A stretch of 55,372 nucleotides of DNA from Advenella mandrilli (GTDB lineage: Bacteria; Pseudomonadota; Gammaproteobacteria; Burkholderiales; Burkholderiaceae_B): contig NZ_JAENGP010000018.1 in assembly GCF_016595155.1 (NCBI RefSeq), positions 1-55,372 of the forward strand. Direction: 5' to 3'. A model generated the notes under the pieces. The model searched no databases. It worked only from the letters and a program-made list of their open reading frames with translations, and had not been told where the DNA came from. The position numbers were made by a program, and so were the translations under genes. Shown piece by piece: positions 32,729-42,830 of this stretch. Within the stretch, counting starts at the first letter, position 1, and each line of letters starts with the position of its first letter.

Positions 32729-33451
32729 CTATTCTGCCTTTTCCGATGCGGCATCCGCTTTTCGTATGGCGATAAGCTTACCCACCATCATGACCAATAA
32801 TGCGCAACCGATCTCGGCAGTATACTTGATTACAGCAGGTGATTCTGTCCCGCCAAAGAATGTATTTTGAATATATACATCGCCTATAAACATTCCCCCT
32901 GCCAGCCAGCCCAGCAACCCGGCACCAAACATGATAACCAGCGGAAATTTGTCAATAATTTTAAGAACGATGGTACTGCCCCAGATAATGACAGGTACAC
33001 TAACCAGCAAACCAAAAATCACATAAGCAGTCTGGTGATCGGCGGGGGCATTGGTTGCTGCGCCGGCAATGGCAATCACGTTATCAAGACTCATGACAAA
33101 GTCTGCAATCAGGATGGTTTTAACCGCCCCCCATACACTGCTACTGGCCTGAATACCGTCACCATGATCATCTTCGGGAATCAGCAATTTAATACCAATC
33201 CAGAGCAGCAAAGCACCACCCACCAACCTGAGGAATGGTATTTTCAGCATTTCCATGGCGAATAGAATAAGTACCACACGCATACCAATGGCACCCACTG
33301 TACCCCAAAGAATACCTTTGATGCGCTGTGCCTTTTGCAGGTTACGACAAGCCAGGGCGATAATAATGGCATTATCTCCACCCAGGAGAATGTCGATCAG
33401 AATAATTTGGCCGATAGCCGACCATTGTAGCTGTTGAAAAAACTCAAACAT
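32729..33451 (-). CDS. TerC-family integral membrane protein
   Basis: The 240-residue protein has about seven hydrophobic helices. It carries the TerC hallmarks: an acidic GGDNAIIIALACRNL motif near residue 24 and a second ADFVMSLDNVIAIAGA motif near residue 116. Family members export metal ions such as Mn2+ or help load metalloproteins in the membrane. The substrate here is unknown, and a tellurium-resistance role should not be assumed. It is the first gene of the run toward hemC and has a leader of about 280 nt with unexplained hairpins. Confidence 0.9.
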   Translation of the reverse strand: MFEFFQQLQWSAIGQIILIDILLGGDNAIIIALACRNLQKAQRIKGILWGTVGAIGMRVVLILFAMEMLKIPFLRLVGGALLLWIGIKLLIPEDDHGDGIQASSSVWGAVKTILIADFVMSLDNVIAIAGAATNAPADHQTAYVIFGLLVSVPVIIWGSTIVLKIIDKFPLVIMFGAGLLGWLAGGMFIGDVYIQNTFFGGTESPAVIKYTAEIGCALLVMMVGKLIAIRKADAASEKAE

Positions 33452-33730
33452 CTTTTTACCTATTTTCTTGTTAAGAAGACAGTTTATGAACAGCGATGGT
33501 TTTATTATCTGTTCAAAACAGCCTTAACGGCCAATACTGCCTATATTGAATTATATATTTACTACGTTTCGTGTGGAAACACGCTAATTATAATTCAGTT
33601 CAAGGTAGTGTTAATTTTGAATTGCAAAAGCCAACCTTATAAGCCTGGCAAACCAGTCTGCATTGCAGGCCGGACTTTCCCTTGCCAAGATGACAAGTAC
33701 CCGCTTACTATAGCGGCCTTTACGTCAAGC
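33452..33730 (-). other. Leader/intergenic region upstream of terC with possible RNA structure
   Basis: The terC-proximal part (about 33460-33640) is AT-rich. The distal part (33640-33716) is GC-richer and holds consecutive inverted repeats: CCGCT/AGCGG (33701-33716), CTGG-CAAA-CCAG (33645-33656), and GCCTG/CAGGC (33643-33670) with CTGCA-T-TGCAG inside. It may be a 5' leader element of terC or a separate small RNA. I could not match it to the yybP-ykoY riboswitch by eye. A + strand frame crossing it is not gene-like. Confidence 0.4.
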
Positions 33731-33771
33731 AAAAAACCGCCAATCAAAAAATATTGATTGTGCGGTTTTTT
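33731..33771 (-). terminator. Bidirectional terminator after sucD
   Basis: AAAAAACCGC pairs with GCGGTTTTTT, extended by CAATCA/TGATTG, with A-runs and T-runs on both sides so it can work on either strand. It lies 17 nt past the sucD stop. Confidence 0.9.
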
Positions 33772-33787
33772 GTTGTACTAAGACATA

Positions 33788-34669
33788 TTACAGAATGGAC
33801 TTCAGCAATTTGCCCATTTCAGAAGGGTTGCGGGTTGTACGAATACCGCAAGCTTCCATGACTTCAAGTTTGGCATCTGCCGTATCGGCACCACCGGAAA
33901 TTAAGGCACCTGCGTGACCCATGCGTTTTCCGGGAGGGGCTGTAACGCCAGCGATAAAACCAACAACAGGTTTTGTCATGTTGTCTTTGGCCCACAATGC
34001 CGCGTTAACTTCATCGGGTCCGCCAATTTCACCAATCATGATAACCGCTTCGGTTTCAGGGTCATCGTTAAACATTTTCAGGATATCGATGTGTTTGAGG
34101 CCATTGATTGGGTCACCACCAATACCAACCGCCGCAGACTGGCCCATACCCAATTCTGAAACCTGTGCAACGGCTTCATAGGTTAATGTACCGGAACGGC
34201 TGACGATACCGATTTTACCTTTACGGTGAATGTGGCCGGGCATAATACCAATCTTGATTTCATCAGGAATGGTCAAGCCTGGGCAGTTAGGGCCCAACAA
34301 CAGAGTTTTCTTGTTTTCAGCGCGCATGCGGTTGCGTAGTTCAAGCATGTCACGAACAGGAATACCCTCGGTGATGCAAATAGCCAGATCCAGGTCGGCT
34401 TCGGCAGCCTCCCAGATGGCGGCGGCGGCACCTGCGGGTGGAACATAAATAACGGAAACAGTAGCGCCGGTTGCTTCTTTGGCTTCTTTAACAGAAGCAT
34501 AGATTGGAATACCTTCGAAATCTTCGCCGGCACGTTTGGGGTTTACACCCGCGACAAAGGCTTCTTTACCATTACCGTACTCACGGCACATGCGTGTATG
34601 AAACTGGCCGGTTTTACCTGTAATACCCTGGGTAATTACTTTTGTGTCTTTATTGATAAGAATAGACAT
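33788..34669 (-). CDS. sucD: Succinyl-CoA synthetase alpha subunit
   Basis: SucD makes the CoA-binding and phospho-His subunit of the TCA enzyme that couples succinyl-CoA to NTP synthesis. The 293-residue protein has TQGITGKTGQFHTR at the N-terminus, GPNCPG in the middle, and the phosphorylated His in MGHAGALISGG. It follows sucC by 15 nt and ends the operon. Confidence 0.98.
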   Translation of the reverse strand: MSILINKDTKVITQGITGKTGQFHTRMCREYGNGKEAFVAGVNPKRAGEDFEGIPIYASVKEAKEATGATVSVIYVPPAGAAAAIWEAAEADLDLAICITEGIPVRDMLELRNRMRAENKKTLLLGPNCPGLTIPDEIKIGIMPGHIHRKGKIGIVSRSGTLTYEAVAQVSELGMGQSAAVGIGGDPINGLKHIDILKMFNDDPETEAVIMIGEIGGPDEVNAALWAKDNMTKPVVGFIAGVTAPPGKRMGHAGALISGGADTADAKLEVMEACGIRTTRNPSEMGKLLKSIL

Positions 34670-34684
34670 TGATGAGTTCCTTCC

Positions 34685-35845
34685 TTACTTGGCTGCTTCA
34701 ACAACTTTGGTTGCAGCTTCTGCCATTGTGTCAGCGCTGATAATGGGAAGACCTGAATCTTTCAGCATTTGCTTACCCAGCTCTTCGTTGGTTCCTTTCA
34801 TGCGAACAACCAAAGGAACATCCAGGTTTACCGCACGGCATGCCGCAATCACACCTTCGGCGATAACGTCACAACGCATGATACCGCCAAAAATATTAAC
34901 CAGAATCGCTTTCACGCCTTCATTTTTCAGCATGATCTTGAACGCTTCGGTTACTTTTTCTGCGGTAGCACCACCACCTACGTCCAGGAAGTTGGCGGGT
35001 TCGCCGCCAAACAGCTTGATCGTATCCATGGTTGCCATGGCCAGACCGGCACCGTTAACCAGGCAGCCGATATTGCCGTCTAGCTGAATATAGGCCAAAT
35101 CAAATTTGCTGGCTTCGATTTCGGCAGGATCTTCTTCATCCAGATCGCGGTAAGCAACAATCTCGGGCAAGCGATACAGGGCATTTGAGTCAAAATTGAA
35201 TTTGGCGTCAAGGGCGATGATATCACCAGAACCGGTCAGGATCAGTGGGTTGATTTCAGCCAAAGAGGAATCGGTATCGCAATAAACCTTGTACAGTTTC
35301 TGGAACTCTACGGCAGCCTTGGTAACAGATGCCTCGGGTACGCCAATGCCACGCGCCAGTTCTGCCGCATCTTCATCGGTCAGGCCTGTAGCCGGATCAA
35401 CAAATACTTTCAGGATTTTTTCGGGTGTTTCTTCGGCAACTTCTTCTACATCCATGCCGCCTTCGCTGGATGCCATGACACAAACGCGCTGAGTGGCACG
35501 ATCGGTAACGATCCCAACGTAGTATTCTTTTTTAATGTCGGCGCCTTCTTCGATAAGAAGACGCTTGACTTTTTGACCCTCGGGGCCAGTCTGGTGTGTA
35601 ACCAGTTGCATGCCCAGGATTTCAGAAGCCAATTGATGTACTTCATCGATGGAGCGAGCCAGTTTGACGCCACCGCCCTTACCACGGCCACCGGCATGAA
35701 TCTGGGCTTTGACAACCCAAACTGGTCCGCCCAGTGTTTCTGCTGCCTTAACAGCCTCGTCAACAGAGAATGCGGGAATACCGCGAGGTACGGTAACGCC
35801 AAACTTCTTCAGAAGTTCTTTACCTTGATACTCATGGATTTTCAT
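34685..35845 (-). CDS. sucC: Succinyl-CoA synthetase beta subunit
   Basis: SucC is the nucleotide-binding subunit partnering SucD. The 386-residue protein has an ATP-grasp domain ([32 protein letters not shown]) and a C-terminal ligase domain with [11 protein letters not shown]. Length and motifs are standard. It lies between a DUF2889 gene (59 nt upstream) and sucD; the sucAB-lpd genes are not adjacent. Confidence 0.98.
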   Translation of the reverse strand: MKIHEYQGKELLKKFGVTVPRGIPAFSVDEAVKAAETLGGPVWVVKAQIHAGGRGKGGGVKLARSIDEVHQLASEILGMQLVTHQTGPEGQKVKRLLIEEGADIKKEYYVGIVTDRATQRVCVMASSEGGMDVEEVAEETPEKILKVFVDPATGLTDEDAAELARGIGVPEASVTKAAVEFQKLYKVYCDTDSSLAEINPLILTGSGDIIALDAKFNFDSNALYRLPEIVAYRDLDEEDPAEIEASKFDLAYIQLDGNIGCLVNGAGLAMATMDTIKLFGGEPANFLDVGGGATAEKVTEAFKIMLKNEGVKAILVNIFGGIMRCDVIAEGVIAACRAVNLDVPLVVRMKGTNEELGKQMLKDSGLPIISADTMAEAATKVVEAAK

Positions 35846-35904
35846 GTATTACCTATATAGATGTAGGAAAAAATAAAAAGCCCGGCTTGCGCAGGGAGCC
35901 ATCA

Positions 35905-36474
35905 TCAATTGATCTTGCCTGCTGCAATTTTTTCATTGACATACCAGTCTGGATAGAACTCTTTTACCACCGGCGAAGTTAAAGCCAGGGCATGACAACC
36001 TTCAAGCTGGAAAGGTTTTTTACCGGAATTTGCTTCTTTCCGGTTACGGGATGCCGACAAACTTTGGATAAAAACCGTGGGTAATAATACAACAAGTTCA
36101 GACATATGGGTGCAACCCGATGTTCTGGAAAAGCGATCTTTGACTGCATTGCGAAAATTCCTGAGCAAATGCAAGCCAACCAGGCCCTTGTAAGCCGCCT
36201 CGATTGCCGAGCAGATTTGATCGTAAGGGGCATCATCATAACGCGCACAAACATCGCTCACCTCTCCGCCTTCTGTAACCAGCAGACAGATTTTCATATT
36301 ATGCACCGGCGAACCCGCTACTTTGATGCTGCCATTGCGTTTGGGGAAATCGTAAGCCTTATAATCAAGCAAAGACGCCTCTAATTCCCACAACCCATCC
36401 TCCCTTAGAAAGGAATTCATTTCTATTTTTCGGGTATGAATGGGCTTACGGCGTACTGAAGAATCAAACGACAT
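35905..36474 (-). CDS. DUF2889-family protein of unknown function
   Basis: The 189-residue protein (ATG at 36474) starts with RRKPIHTRKIEMNSFLREDGLWELEASL and contains VHNMKICLLV, DAPYDQICSAIEAAYKGL and RTSGCTHMSELV. These are features I associate with DUF2889, a family found upstream of sucCD in Burkholderiales. No signal peptide or membrane helix is seen. Function is unknown. A TTG at 36495 would extend it by seven residues. It probably shares a transcript with sucCD. A palindrome TAGGG-TTTA-CCCTA lies about 97 nt upstream. Confidence 0.75.
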   Translation of the reverse strand: MSFDSSVRRKPIHTRKIEMNSFLREDGLWELEASLLDYKAYDFPKRNGSIKVAGSPVHNMKICLLVTEGGEVSDVCARYDDAPYDQICSAIEAAYKGLVGLHLLRNFRNAVKDRFSRTSGCTHMSELVVLLPTVFIQSLSASRNRKEANSGKKPFQLEGCHALALTSPVVKEFYPDWYVNEKIAAGKIN

Positions 36475-36570
36475 TATGGACGAATTCAAGAACAATTGAT
36501 GAGTGATTGCAGAAAGTATAACTTACCCGTAAATCATCATGCATGGATTCTTAAATTCGTCGTTTATTTC

Positions 36571-36584
36571 TAGGGTTTACCCTA
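36571..36584. promoter_or_regulatory. 14-base inverted repeat upstream of the DUF2889-sucCD genes
   Basis: TAGGG and CCCTA flank TTTA, between the DUF2889 start and the metE stop. It could be an operator for DUF2889-sucCD or a weak terminator of metE. The absence of a T-run on the metE side favours an operator. Confidence 0.35.
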
Positions 36585-36604
36585 ATTAAAACCAAATTAA
36601 TAAT

Positions 36605-38899
36605 CTATTGCAACCTTAATACCTTGGCAGCCTCAACCATTTTTTCCAGTGCCGCACGGGTTTCCGGCCAGTCCCTTGTCTTCAGGCCACAATCAGGGTT
36701 GACCCACAAACGCGCCCTGTCTATTTTTTCCGAGGCCTTTTGCATTAATTGAATCATCCAGTCCGTATCGGGAATATTGGGAGAATGAATATCATAAACA
36801 CCCGGACCAATTTCATTGGGGTAATGAAACTGCTCAAAGGCAAGTAGCAACTCCATATTGGAACGGGAGGTTTCGATGGTGATCACATCGGCATCCATCG
36901 CCGCAATGGCTTCAATAATGTCATTAAATTCCGAATAACACATATGCGTATGGATTTGCGTCGCATCCCGAACACCAGAAACAGACAGCCGAAACGCATC
37001 AACCGCCCAAGCCAGGTAAGCCTGCCACTTGCACTTGCGCAATGGCAGCCCTTCGCGAAACGCGGGCTCATCAATCTGGATAATATGAATACCCGCCTTT
37101 TCAAGATCCAGGATTTCCTCACGTAATACCAAGGCCAGCTGGCGACATGTTTGTTCTCTTGGCTGATCATCACGCACAAATGACCATTGCAGCAACGTGA
37201 CAGGACCAGTCAACATACCTTTCATGGGTTTGTTCGTTAGGGATTGAGCATAAGCCGTCCATTCAACCGTCATTGGCATCACCCGGGCCACATCACCATA
37301 AATAAGCGGTGGTTTTACACAGCGTGAACCATAACTTTGTACCCAGCCATTTTCGGTAAAGGCATAGCCGGCCAGAAGCTCACCAAAATACTCAACCATA
37401 TCATTGCGTTCAGGCTCTCCGTGAACCAGGACATCCAGCCCGACCTCTTCCTGGAAAGCCACCACTTTAGCAATCTCTTCCTTGATGGCTGCCTCATATT
37501 TTACATCGCTCAACCCACCCTGCTTCCAATCACGACGTAATGCCCTGATGTCTGCCGTTTGCGGAAAAGAACCGATCGTGGTGGTTGGAAACAAGGGCAA
37601 GCCCAACGCAGCCCGCTGTTTTTTCATGCGCTCATTAAAAGGCGTCCGGTCACGGCTGATTGACACGGATTGAGCCAGTTGCTGCTGCACCGCCGGGTTA
37701 TGAATTCGCCTGGATGTTTTCCTGTTTTCAAGCGCCTGATGTTGCCTGGCCAAAAACGCCTCAATGGTGGGCGTTTGGCGCTTATCCAGAACCGCGGCCA
37801 GAGCGTTTAATTCTTCAAGTTTCTGGCGTGCAAAAGATAGCCAGGATTTCAGTTCGTCATCAAGCTTTTTTTCAGAAGCCAGATCCACCGGCACATGCAA
37901 TAAAGAGCAAGACGGCGCCAGCCATAAATTTTCACCCAACTTTTCTTTTAGCGGCTGTAAACGGACTGCTGCGGCATCAAGATCAGTACGCCAGATATCA
38001 CGGCCGCTGACAATCCCCGCCGACAGAACCTGCCCTGGCTGAAGAATATCTGCAATGGCTTGCAAATCGTCATTGCCACGAACCAGATCCACATGCAAAC
38101 CGTCAACCGGCAAGCGGCCGGCCAGGGCCAGATTATCATCCAGACCCTCAAAATAGGTGGCCAACAGAATCTTCAATTTCTGTTGCACCAGTTGCTCATA
38201 CACGGGTTTGAAGGTATCTTTCCAGGCCTGAGGCAACTCCAGCGTCAGGATAGGCTCATCAATCTGCACCCATTCAACACCCTGCTCTTGCAAGCGTGTT
38301 AGCACTTTTTCGTAAACCTCCAGCAAAGCGGGAATCAAGGCCAGCTTGCGCTCATCACTGGCGCCATTGTTGAAGTCCTCTCCTTTGCTTAACCACAAAT
38401 AGCTTAGCAAACCCGGAATAACCGGCTTGACCTGATGTCCTGCGGCAAGGGCCTCATCAACCTGATCAAACAGGGAGCTGCGGGCAATACGGAACGTCTG
38501 CCCTGCTTCCAGTTCGGGGACGATATAGTGATAGTTGGTATCAAACCACTTGGTCATTTCGCATGCTGCGGTGGGCTCTCCGGTAGGCGCTCTGCCCCGC
38601 GCCATTCTGAATAAAGTATCCAGCCCGGTTTCCTGCTGGGCATCTTGTGCAAAACGGGCAGGAACGGCACCAATCAATGTGCTCCACTCCAGAATCTGGT
38701 CATACCAGGAAAAATCGCCCACTGGCAATAAGGATACACCGGCATCCGCCTGCTGCTGCCAATGTTTTTTTCTTAGTCCAAACCCAACCGCCTCAAGTTC
38801 CTGGGCATTGATTTGTCCGCGCCAGTATTGTTCCAGCGCTTTTTTCAATTCCCTTTGGACACCAATCCTGGGGAAACCCAAGTTATGAATAATAGTCAT
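36605..38899 (-). CDS. metE: Cobalamin-independent methionine synthase
   Basis: MetE transfers a methyl group from 5-methyl-tetrahydropteroyl-polyglutamate to homocysteine without B12. From the ATG at 38899 (TAGGA 6 nt upstream) the protein has 764 residues. It has the duplicated barrel, with NLGFPRIG at the N-terminus and [12 protein letters not shown] at the start of the second half. Zinc-site segments [19 protein letters not shown] and [11 protein letters not shown] are present. The annotated frame is open for six codons further. It is divergent from metR, the classical regulated pair. Confidence 0.97.
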   Translation of the reverse strand: MTIIHNLGFPRIGVQRELKKALEQYWRGQINAQELEAVGFGLRKKHWQQQADAGVSLLPVGDFSWYDQILEWSTLIGAVPARFAQDAQQETGLDTLFRMARGRAPTGEPTAACEMTKWFDTNYHYIVPELEAGQTFRIARSSLFDQVDEALAAGHQVKPVIPGLLSYLWLSKGEDFNNGASDERKLALIPALLEVYEKVLTRLQEQGVEWVQIDEPILTLELPQAWKDTFKPVYEQLVQQKLKILLATYFEGLDDNLALAGRLPVDGLHVDLVRGNDDLQAIADILQPGQVLSAGIVSGRDIWRTDLDAAAVRLQPLKEKLGENLWLAPSCSLLHVPVDLASEKKLDDELKSWLSFARQKLEELNALAAVLDKRQTPTIEAFLARQHQALENRKTSRRIHNPAVQQQLAQSVSISRDRTPFNERMKKQRAALGLPLFPTTTIGSFPQTADIRALRRDWKQGGLSDVKYEAAIKEEIAKVVAFQEEVGLDVLVHGEPERNDMVEYFGELLAGYAFTENGWVQSYGSRCVKPPLIYGDVARVMPMTVEWTAYAQSLTNKPMKGMLTGPVTLLQWSFVRDDQPREQTCRQLALVLREEILDLEKAGIHIIQIDEPAFREGLPLRKCKWQAYLAWAVDAFRLSVSGVRDATQIHTHMCYSEFNDIIEAIAAMDADVITIETSRSNMELLLAFEQFHYPNEIGPGVYDIHSPNIPDTDWMIQLMQKASEKIDRARLWVNPDCGLKTRDWPETRAALEKMVEAAKVLRLQ

Positions 38900-39079
38900 A
38901 TAAATCCTAAATAGCATGAATGTTTATCAAGTATCTGGATTTTGCCTTACAATTAACATGAATATATCTCTAAATTCTTAAAATAACATGAGAGTTTTTA
39001 ATATTAATGCATAAGCAATTGATTTATTTACTTATTTTTAATTGCATAAACGAATAGTCTTGTTTGAAAAAATCGACAC
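38900..39079. promoter_or_regulatory. Divergent metE-metR control region
   Basis: The 180-nt AT-rich gap should hold both promoters and the MetR sites. A TGAA-N5-ATCA sequence at 38917-38929 matches the TGAA-N5-TTCA MetR consensus except for one base, but it lies very near the metE start. No second convincing site was found. Confidence 0.5.
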
Positions 39080-39994
39080 ATGCTTGAAATAAAACATCTG
39101 GAAACGCTAACCGCGATTCGTAATTTTGGCAATCTCCAAGAGGCGGCTGACCATCTTTCGGTCACCCAATCCGCCCTGTCACACCAGTTGCGCGACCTTG
39201 AAAACAGGCTGGGCACAACGGTCCTGAACCGACGAACCCGGCCGGCCAGATTAACCACCGCCGGATTACGTATACTTGCGCTGGCCGATGATATTTTGCC
39301 AAAGGTAAAATCTACTGAAAGGGAATTGCAAAAACTGGCCGCAGGCAATACCGGCAGACTGCATCTGGCCATTGAATGCCATTCCTGCTTTGAGTGGCTT
39401 ATGCCCGCTCTTGATGCATACAGGCAACAATGGCCCCACATTTCACTGGATTTGTCAGCGGCATTTTCTTTTGCCCCTTTTCCTGCCCTGCGGCGGGGTG
39501 ACCTGGATCTGGTCATCACTTCAGACCCTGTGCGCTCGGAAAACATTGATTACCTCCCGCTTTTCAAGTATGAACTGGTGGTTGCCGTCTCTGCAGACAA
39601 TCCGCTTTCAAAAAAGCGATACATCAGGCCACAAGACCTGGCCGACCAGATATTAATTACTTATCCGGTTGAAAAAAACCGGCTGGATATTTACCATACT
39701 TTTCTTGACCCCGCCGACGTAGAGCCCGCTGCCACCAGAACCGCAGAATTAACGCCTATGATTATCCAGCTGGTGAACAGTAACCGGGGCGTTGCCGCCC
39801 TACCTAACTGGACATTGAGCAATTATGTCAGGCAGGAATGGCTTAAGACTTGCCATTTAGGTGACCCACCAGGCATTTGGCAAACATTGTATGCCGCCGT
39901 ACGCAGCGAAGACACTAATGCTGCTTATATCCAGGCTTTTTTAACATTAGCCAGGGAAATATGCTTTAAAAACCTATCAGGCATTAGAACCTAA
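39080..39994 (+). CDS. metR: LysR-type regulator MetR
   Basis: MetR activates metE and related genes with homocysteine as coinducer. The 304-residue protein has the N-terminal LysR winged helix (LEIKHLETLTAIRNFGNLQEAADHL spread over residues 2-26, then TQSALSHQLRDLENRLG) and a C-terminal ligand domain. Divergence from metE makes the MetR assignment strong. Overlapping antisense frames show no gene features. Confidence 0.93.
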   Translation: MLEIKHLETLTAIRNFGNLQEAADHLSVTQSALSHQLRDLENRLGTTVLNRRTRPARLTTAGLRILALADDILPKVKSTERELQKLAAGNTGRLHLAIECHSCFEWLMPALDAYRQQWPHISLDLSAAFSFAPFPALRRGDLDLVITSDPVRSENIDYLPLFKYELVVAVSADNPLSKKRYIRPQDLADQILITYPVEKNRLDIYHTFLDPADVEPAATRTAELTPMIIQLVNSNRGVAALPNWTLSNYVRQEWLKTCHLGDPPGIWQTLYAAVRSEDTNAAYIQAFLTLAREICFKNLSGIRT

Positions 39995-40171
39995 TAGATT
40001 CAGTTTGAAATTTTGTGGTCACAATGGTAAGTTATACCTATTATAAATAATAGAAAGATATCTTGACGATGTAAAAGGTATCCATTTCCAGTATTACACA
40101 GTGCCTTTCATCTCTTTAGGCTCTGTGCTCTTTAATTCGTTGTTTTCTTTATCTACGCTAAAGGAAAGCTC

Positions 40172-41332
40172 ATGAAACACCAGGAGTTAACAGAAGCAGC
40201 ACATTCAAAAACAATCAATAACAAGTCATGCGAATACCTTAATCAACTATTGGCCAGCGCAGGCATAACCATAAACGGGAACAATCCATGGGATCTCCAG
40301 ATTCATGATCCCAAAGCGGCCGACCTGATTCTGGCCCAAGGCAGCAAGGGCTTGGGCGAAAGCTATATGGCAGGCATGTGGGATTGCCAGCGTATTGATG
40401 AACTGATCAACCTGATCCTGCATAGCAAACTGGATGCCAAAATTAAAAACTTAAGCACCTTATGGTACAGTTTACGCGCCCAAATTCTTAACCATCAAAC
40501 CCGTACCCGCGCATGGGAAGTGGGCGAAACCCACTATGACATTGGCAATGATTTTTTTGCCAAAATGCTGGATCCCTACATGACTTACACGTGCGGTTAC
40601 TGGGACAAGACCGACAACCTGAACGACGCCCAATTGGCAAAACTGGATCTGGTTTGCCAGAAACTGAATTTAAAACCCGGCATGCACGTTCTGGATATTG
40701 GTTGCGGATGGGGTGGTTTCATGCGCTATGCCGCAGAAAACTACGGCGTTACCTGCACAGGGGTAACTATTTCAAAAGAGCAAACCGAATATGGCGAGCA
40801 ATTGTGCCAGGGCCTGCCCATTACTTTTCGCCTGGAAGACTACCGCGACCTGGATGAGCAATATGATGCCATTGTCAGCCTGGGCATGTTTGAACACGTT
40901 GGACGCAAAAACTATCGTACCTATTTCGAAGTGGCTCGTCGCAACCTGAAGGAAGACGGCCTGTTCCTGCTGCACACGATCGGCGGTCAGATCCGCGATC
41001 ATCACCCCGACCCCTGGATTGACAAATACATTTTCCCCAATGGTGAAGTGCCCGTACTTGGCCAGATTTCAGACTCCCTCGAATCCCTGTTCGTGATAGA
41101 GGATGTCCACAACTTTGGGGCTGATTACGATAAAACACTAATGGCCTGGCATGCCAATTTCGAAAAACACTGGCATGAATTCAAGGATCAGTATTCCGAA
41201 CGCTTTTATCGCATGTGGCGTTATTATTTATTGGTTTGTGCCGGTTCATTCCGGGCACGCTCAAACCAGCTATGGCAGATTGTGCTCTCTCCAGATGGCG
41301 TTAAAGGGGGTTATCACCGCCCCAAGCTGTAA
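40172..41332 (+). CDS. cfa: Cyclopropane-fatty-acyl-phospholipid synthase
   Basis: Cfa methylenates unsaturated acyl chains of membrane phospholipids using SAM, often on entry to stationary phase or under acid stress. The 386-residue protein has the N-terminal lipid-binding part with GLGESYMAGMW and a SAM domain with LDIGCGWGGFMRYAAENYG. Active-site segments YDIGNDFFAKML, MTYTCGYW and MFEHVGRKNY are visible. AAAGGA lies 7 nt before the ATG. It is convergent with rlmD and has its own 177-nt upstream region with a TTGTG-GT-CACAA dyad at 40013-40024. Confidence 0.96.
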   Translation: MKHQELTEAAHSKTINNKSCEYLNQLLASAGITINGNNPWDLQIHDPKAADLILAQGSKGLGESYMAGMWDCQRIDELINLILHSKLDAKIKNLSTLWYSLRAQILNHQTRTRAWEVGETHYDIGNDFFAKMLDPYMTYTCGYWDKTDNLNDAQLAKLDLVCQKLNLKPGMHVLDIGCGWGGFMRYAAENYGVTCTGVTISKEQTEYGEQLCQGLPITFRLEDYRDLDEQYDAIVSLGMFEHVGRKNYRTYFEVARRNLKEDGLFLLHTIGGQIRDHHPDPWIDKYIFPNGEVPVLGQISDSLESLFVIEDVHNFGADYDKTLMAWHANFEKHWHEFKDQYSERFYRMWRYYLLVCAGSFRARSNQLWQIVLSPDGVKGGYHRPKL

Positions 41333-41371
41333 ACAGTTTAAAGCAAATAATAACCCGGTACCGTCTATTAC

Positions 41372-42682
41372 TTAAGACTCAAACACTGCGATGGATTCTA
41401 CATGGGCGGTATGCGGGAACATATTAATCACACCTGCTGATATCAGCTTGTAAGCACCATTTTCAACCAGCACACCAGCATCACGCGCCAGTGTGGCCGG
41501 ATTACAGGAAACATACACAATCCGTTTGGGTCTTTCACTTGCCGTGAGCTGGGCCAGTGACTTGGCAACCTCAAGCGCCCCTTCCCGTGGTGGATCAATC
41601 AGCATACGGTCAAAATAGCCCAAATCACGCAGCCATTGAACATCCACCTCAAACAGGTTAAGGGTTGAAAAGCTGGTTTTATCGTCCAGCGCATGATCTT
41701 TGGCGGCATCAAGCGCCCGATCAGTCAGGGTTTTACTGCCTTCAATGCCTACCACTTCTTTGGCAACAGTCGCCAGTGGCAAGGTAAAATTGCCTAGGCC
41801 ACAAAACAAATCAGCGACCCTGTCCTGGGGTTGCGCACCCAGCAAATTAAGCGCCCTGGCAATAAGTGCCTGATTAATCTGATGATTAACCTGAGTGAAA
41901 TCAGTAGGCTTATAGGCCATACGCAAGCCAAATTGCGGCAGGCTGTAAGACAGCTTGCCCACATCCTTTTCGTGCAAGGGTTTGACGGTTTCAGGCCCTT
42001 TGGATTGAACCCACCAGATAATATGATGCCTGGCGGCAAACTCATCTAACAAGACAAGATCATTTTCCGTAAACGGATCCAAATGACGCATGGTTAATAC
42101 GGTTGTATCATCGCCAACGGCCACTTCAATTTGTGGCACCCGTTCGCGTAGACTTAAGTTTCCGATTAATTGACGCAATGGCAACAACAAATCAGAGACA
42201 TGCTTTGGCAAAATATGGCATTCGGTCATATCAGCCACATAGCCACTTTTGCGCTCATTAAACCCGACCAGAACCGCACCTTTTTTCCTGACATAACGGA
42301 CTGATAAACGGGCCCGGTAACGATAGCCCCAGTCTGGCCCGTGCATGGGAGCCAGTATCTGGGGAATTTTAATTTTAGATATATGCAGGAAACAATCTTC
42401 AAGCGCCCGCTGTTTGACCGCTACCTGGGTAGACGTATCAAGGTGTTGCATGGCACAGCCGCCACACATGCCAAAGTTTGGGCAACGGGGTTTGACCCGC
42501 AAACTTGATTCTTTCAACACCCGCTGCGTACGGGCGATTTCATAAGAAGGCTTTTTTCTAATAATGGTGGCCTCAACCACTTCTGCGGGAAGCGCCCCCT
42601 GGACAAAAATGGTTTTTCCTTCACGACGTGCGATGCCACGTGCCTCAAGATCCAATGATTCTATAGACAATACTTCAGACAT
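41372..42682 (-). CDS. rlmD: 23S rRNA (uracil-1939-C5)-methyltransferase RlmD
   Basis: RlmD methylates U1939 of 23S rRNA using SAM. The 436-residue protein has the TRAM domain at the N-terminus (ESLDLEARGIARREG) and the Fe-S cluster cysteines in CPNFGMCGGCAMQH. The SAM motif DLFCGLGNFTLPLA and the catalytic Cys in YVSCNPATLARD complete the set. It is the last gene in its direction before cfa and is convergent with it. Confidence 0.95.
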   Translation of the reverse strand: MSEVLSIESLDLEARGIARREGKTIFVQGALPAEVVEATIIRKKPSYEIARTQRVLKESSLRVKPRCPNFGMCGGCAMQHLDTSTQVAVKQRALEDCFLHISKIKIPQILAPMHGPDWGYRYRARLSVRYVRKKGAVLVGFNERKSGYVADMTECHILPKHVSDLLLPLRQLIGNLSLRERVPQIEVAVGDDTTVLTMRHLDPFTENDLVLLDEFAARHHIIWWVQSKGPETVKPLHEKDVGKLSYSLPQFGLRMAYKPTDFTQVNHQINQALIARALNLLGAQPQDRVADLFCGLGNFTLPLATVAKEVVGIEGSKTLTDRALDAAKDHALDDKTSFSTLNLFEVDVQWLRDLGYFDRMLIDPPREGALEVAKSLAQLTASERPKRIVYVSCNPATLARDAGVLVENGAYKLISAGVINMFPHTAHVESIAVFES

Positions 42683-42756
42683 GACTGTTCCAATCCAAAC
42701 GAAGCACCTATTGTAAATTCAAGCATGGCGCAAATGGCCAAAGTCATGAAAATCAT

Positions 42757-42784
42757 AAAAAAATCCCGGTTAAAAACCGGGATA
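42757..42784 (-). terminator. Terminator of the Spy-like gene
   Basis: A 9-bp stem (ATCCCGGTT with AACCGGGAT) has a 3-nt loop and a run of T on the minus strand, about 47 nt past the stop of the LTXXQ protein. Confidence 0.9.
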
Positions 42785-42830
42785 AAAGAGAGGATGGATA
42801 TTACGCGGTAAAAAAACGACTCAAATCCAA

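Noticed and set aside
33452-33730. yybP-ykoY manganese riboswitch before terC
   Set aside because: Expected for the gene family, but I could not find the conserved core by eye; kept only as an open question.
33434-33757. 107-codon + strand frame between terC and sucD
   Set aside because: Starts inside terC on the opposite strand, runs through hairpins into a terminator stem, and has no family features or clear ribosome site.
35870-35904. Terminator between DUF2889 and sucC
   Set aside because: A T-run follows on the minus strand, but the best stem is only about four base pairs; at most a weak attenuator.
38917-38929. MetR binding site TGAA-N5-ATCA
   Set aside because: One mismatch to the consensus and placed only about 18 nt before the metE start; not called as a separate site.
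39028-39546. 172-codon frame antisense to metR
   Set aside because: Shadow of the LysR-type metR frame; no family features.
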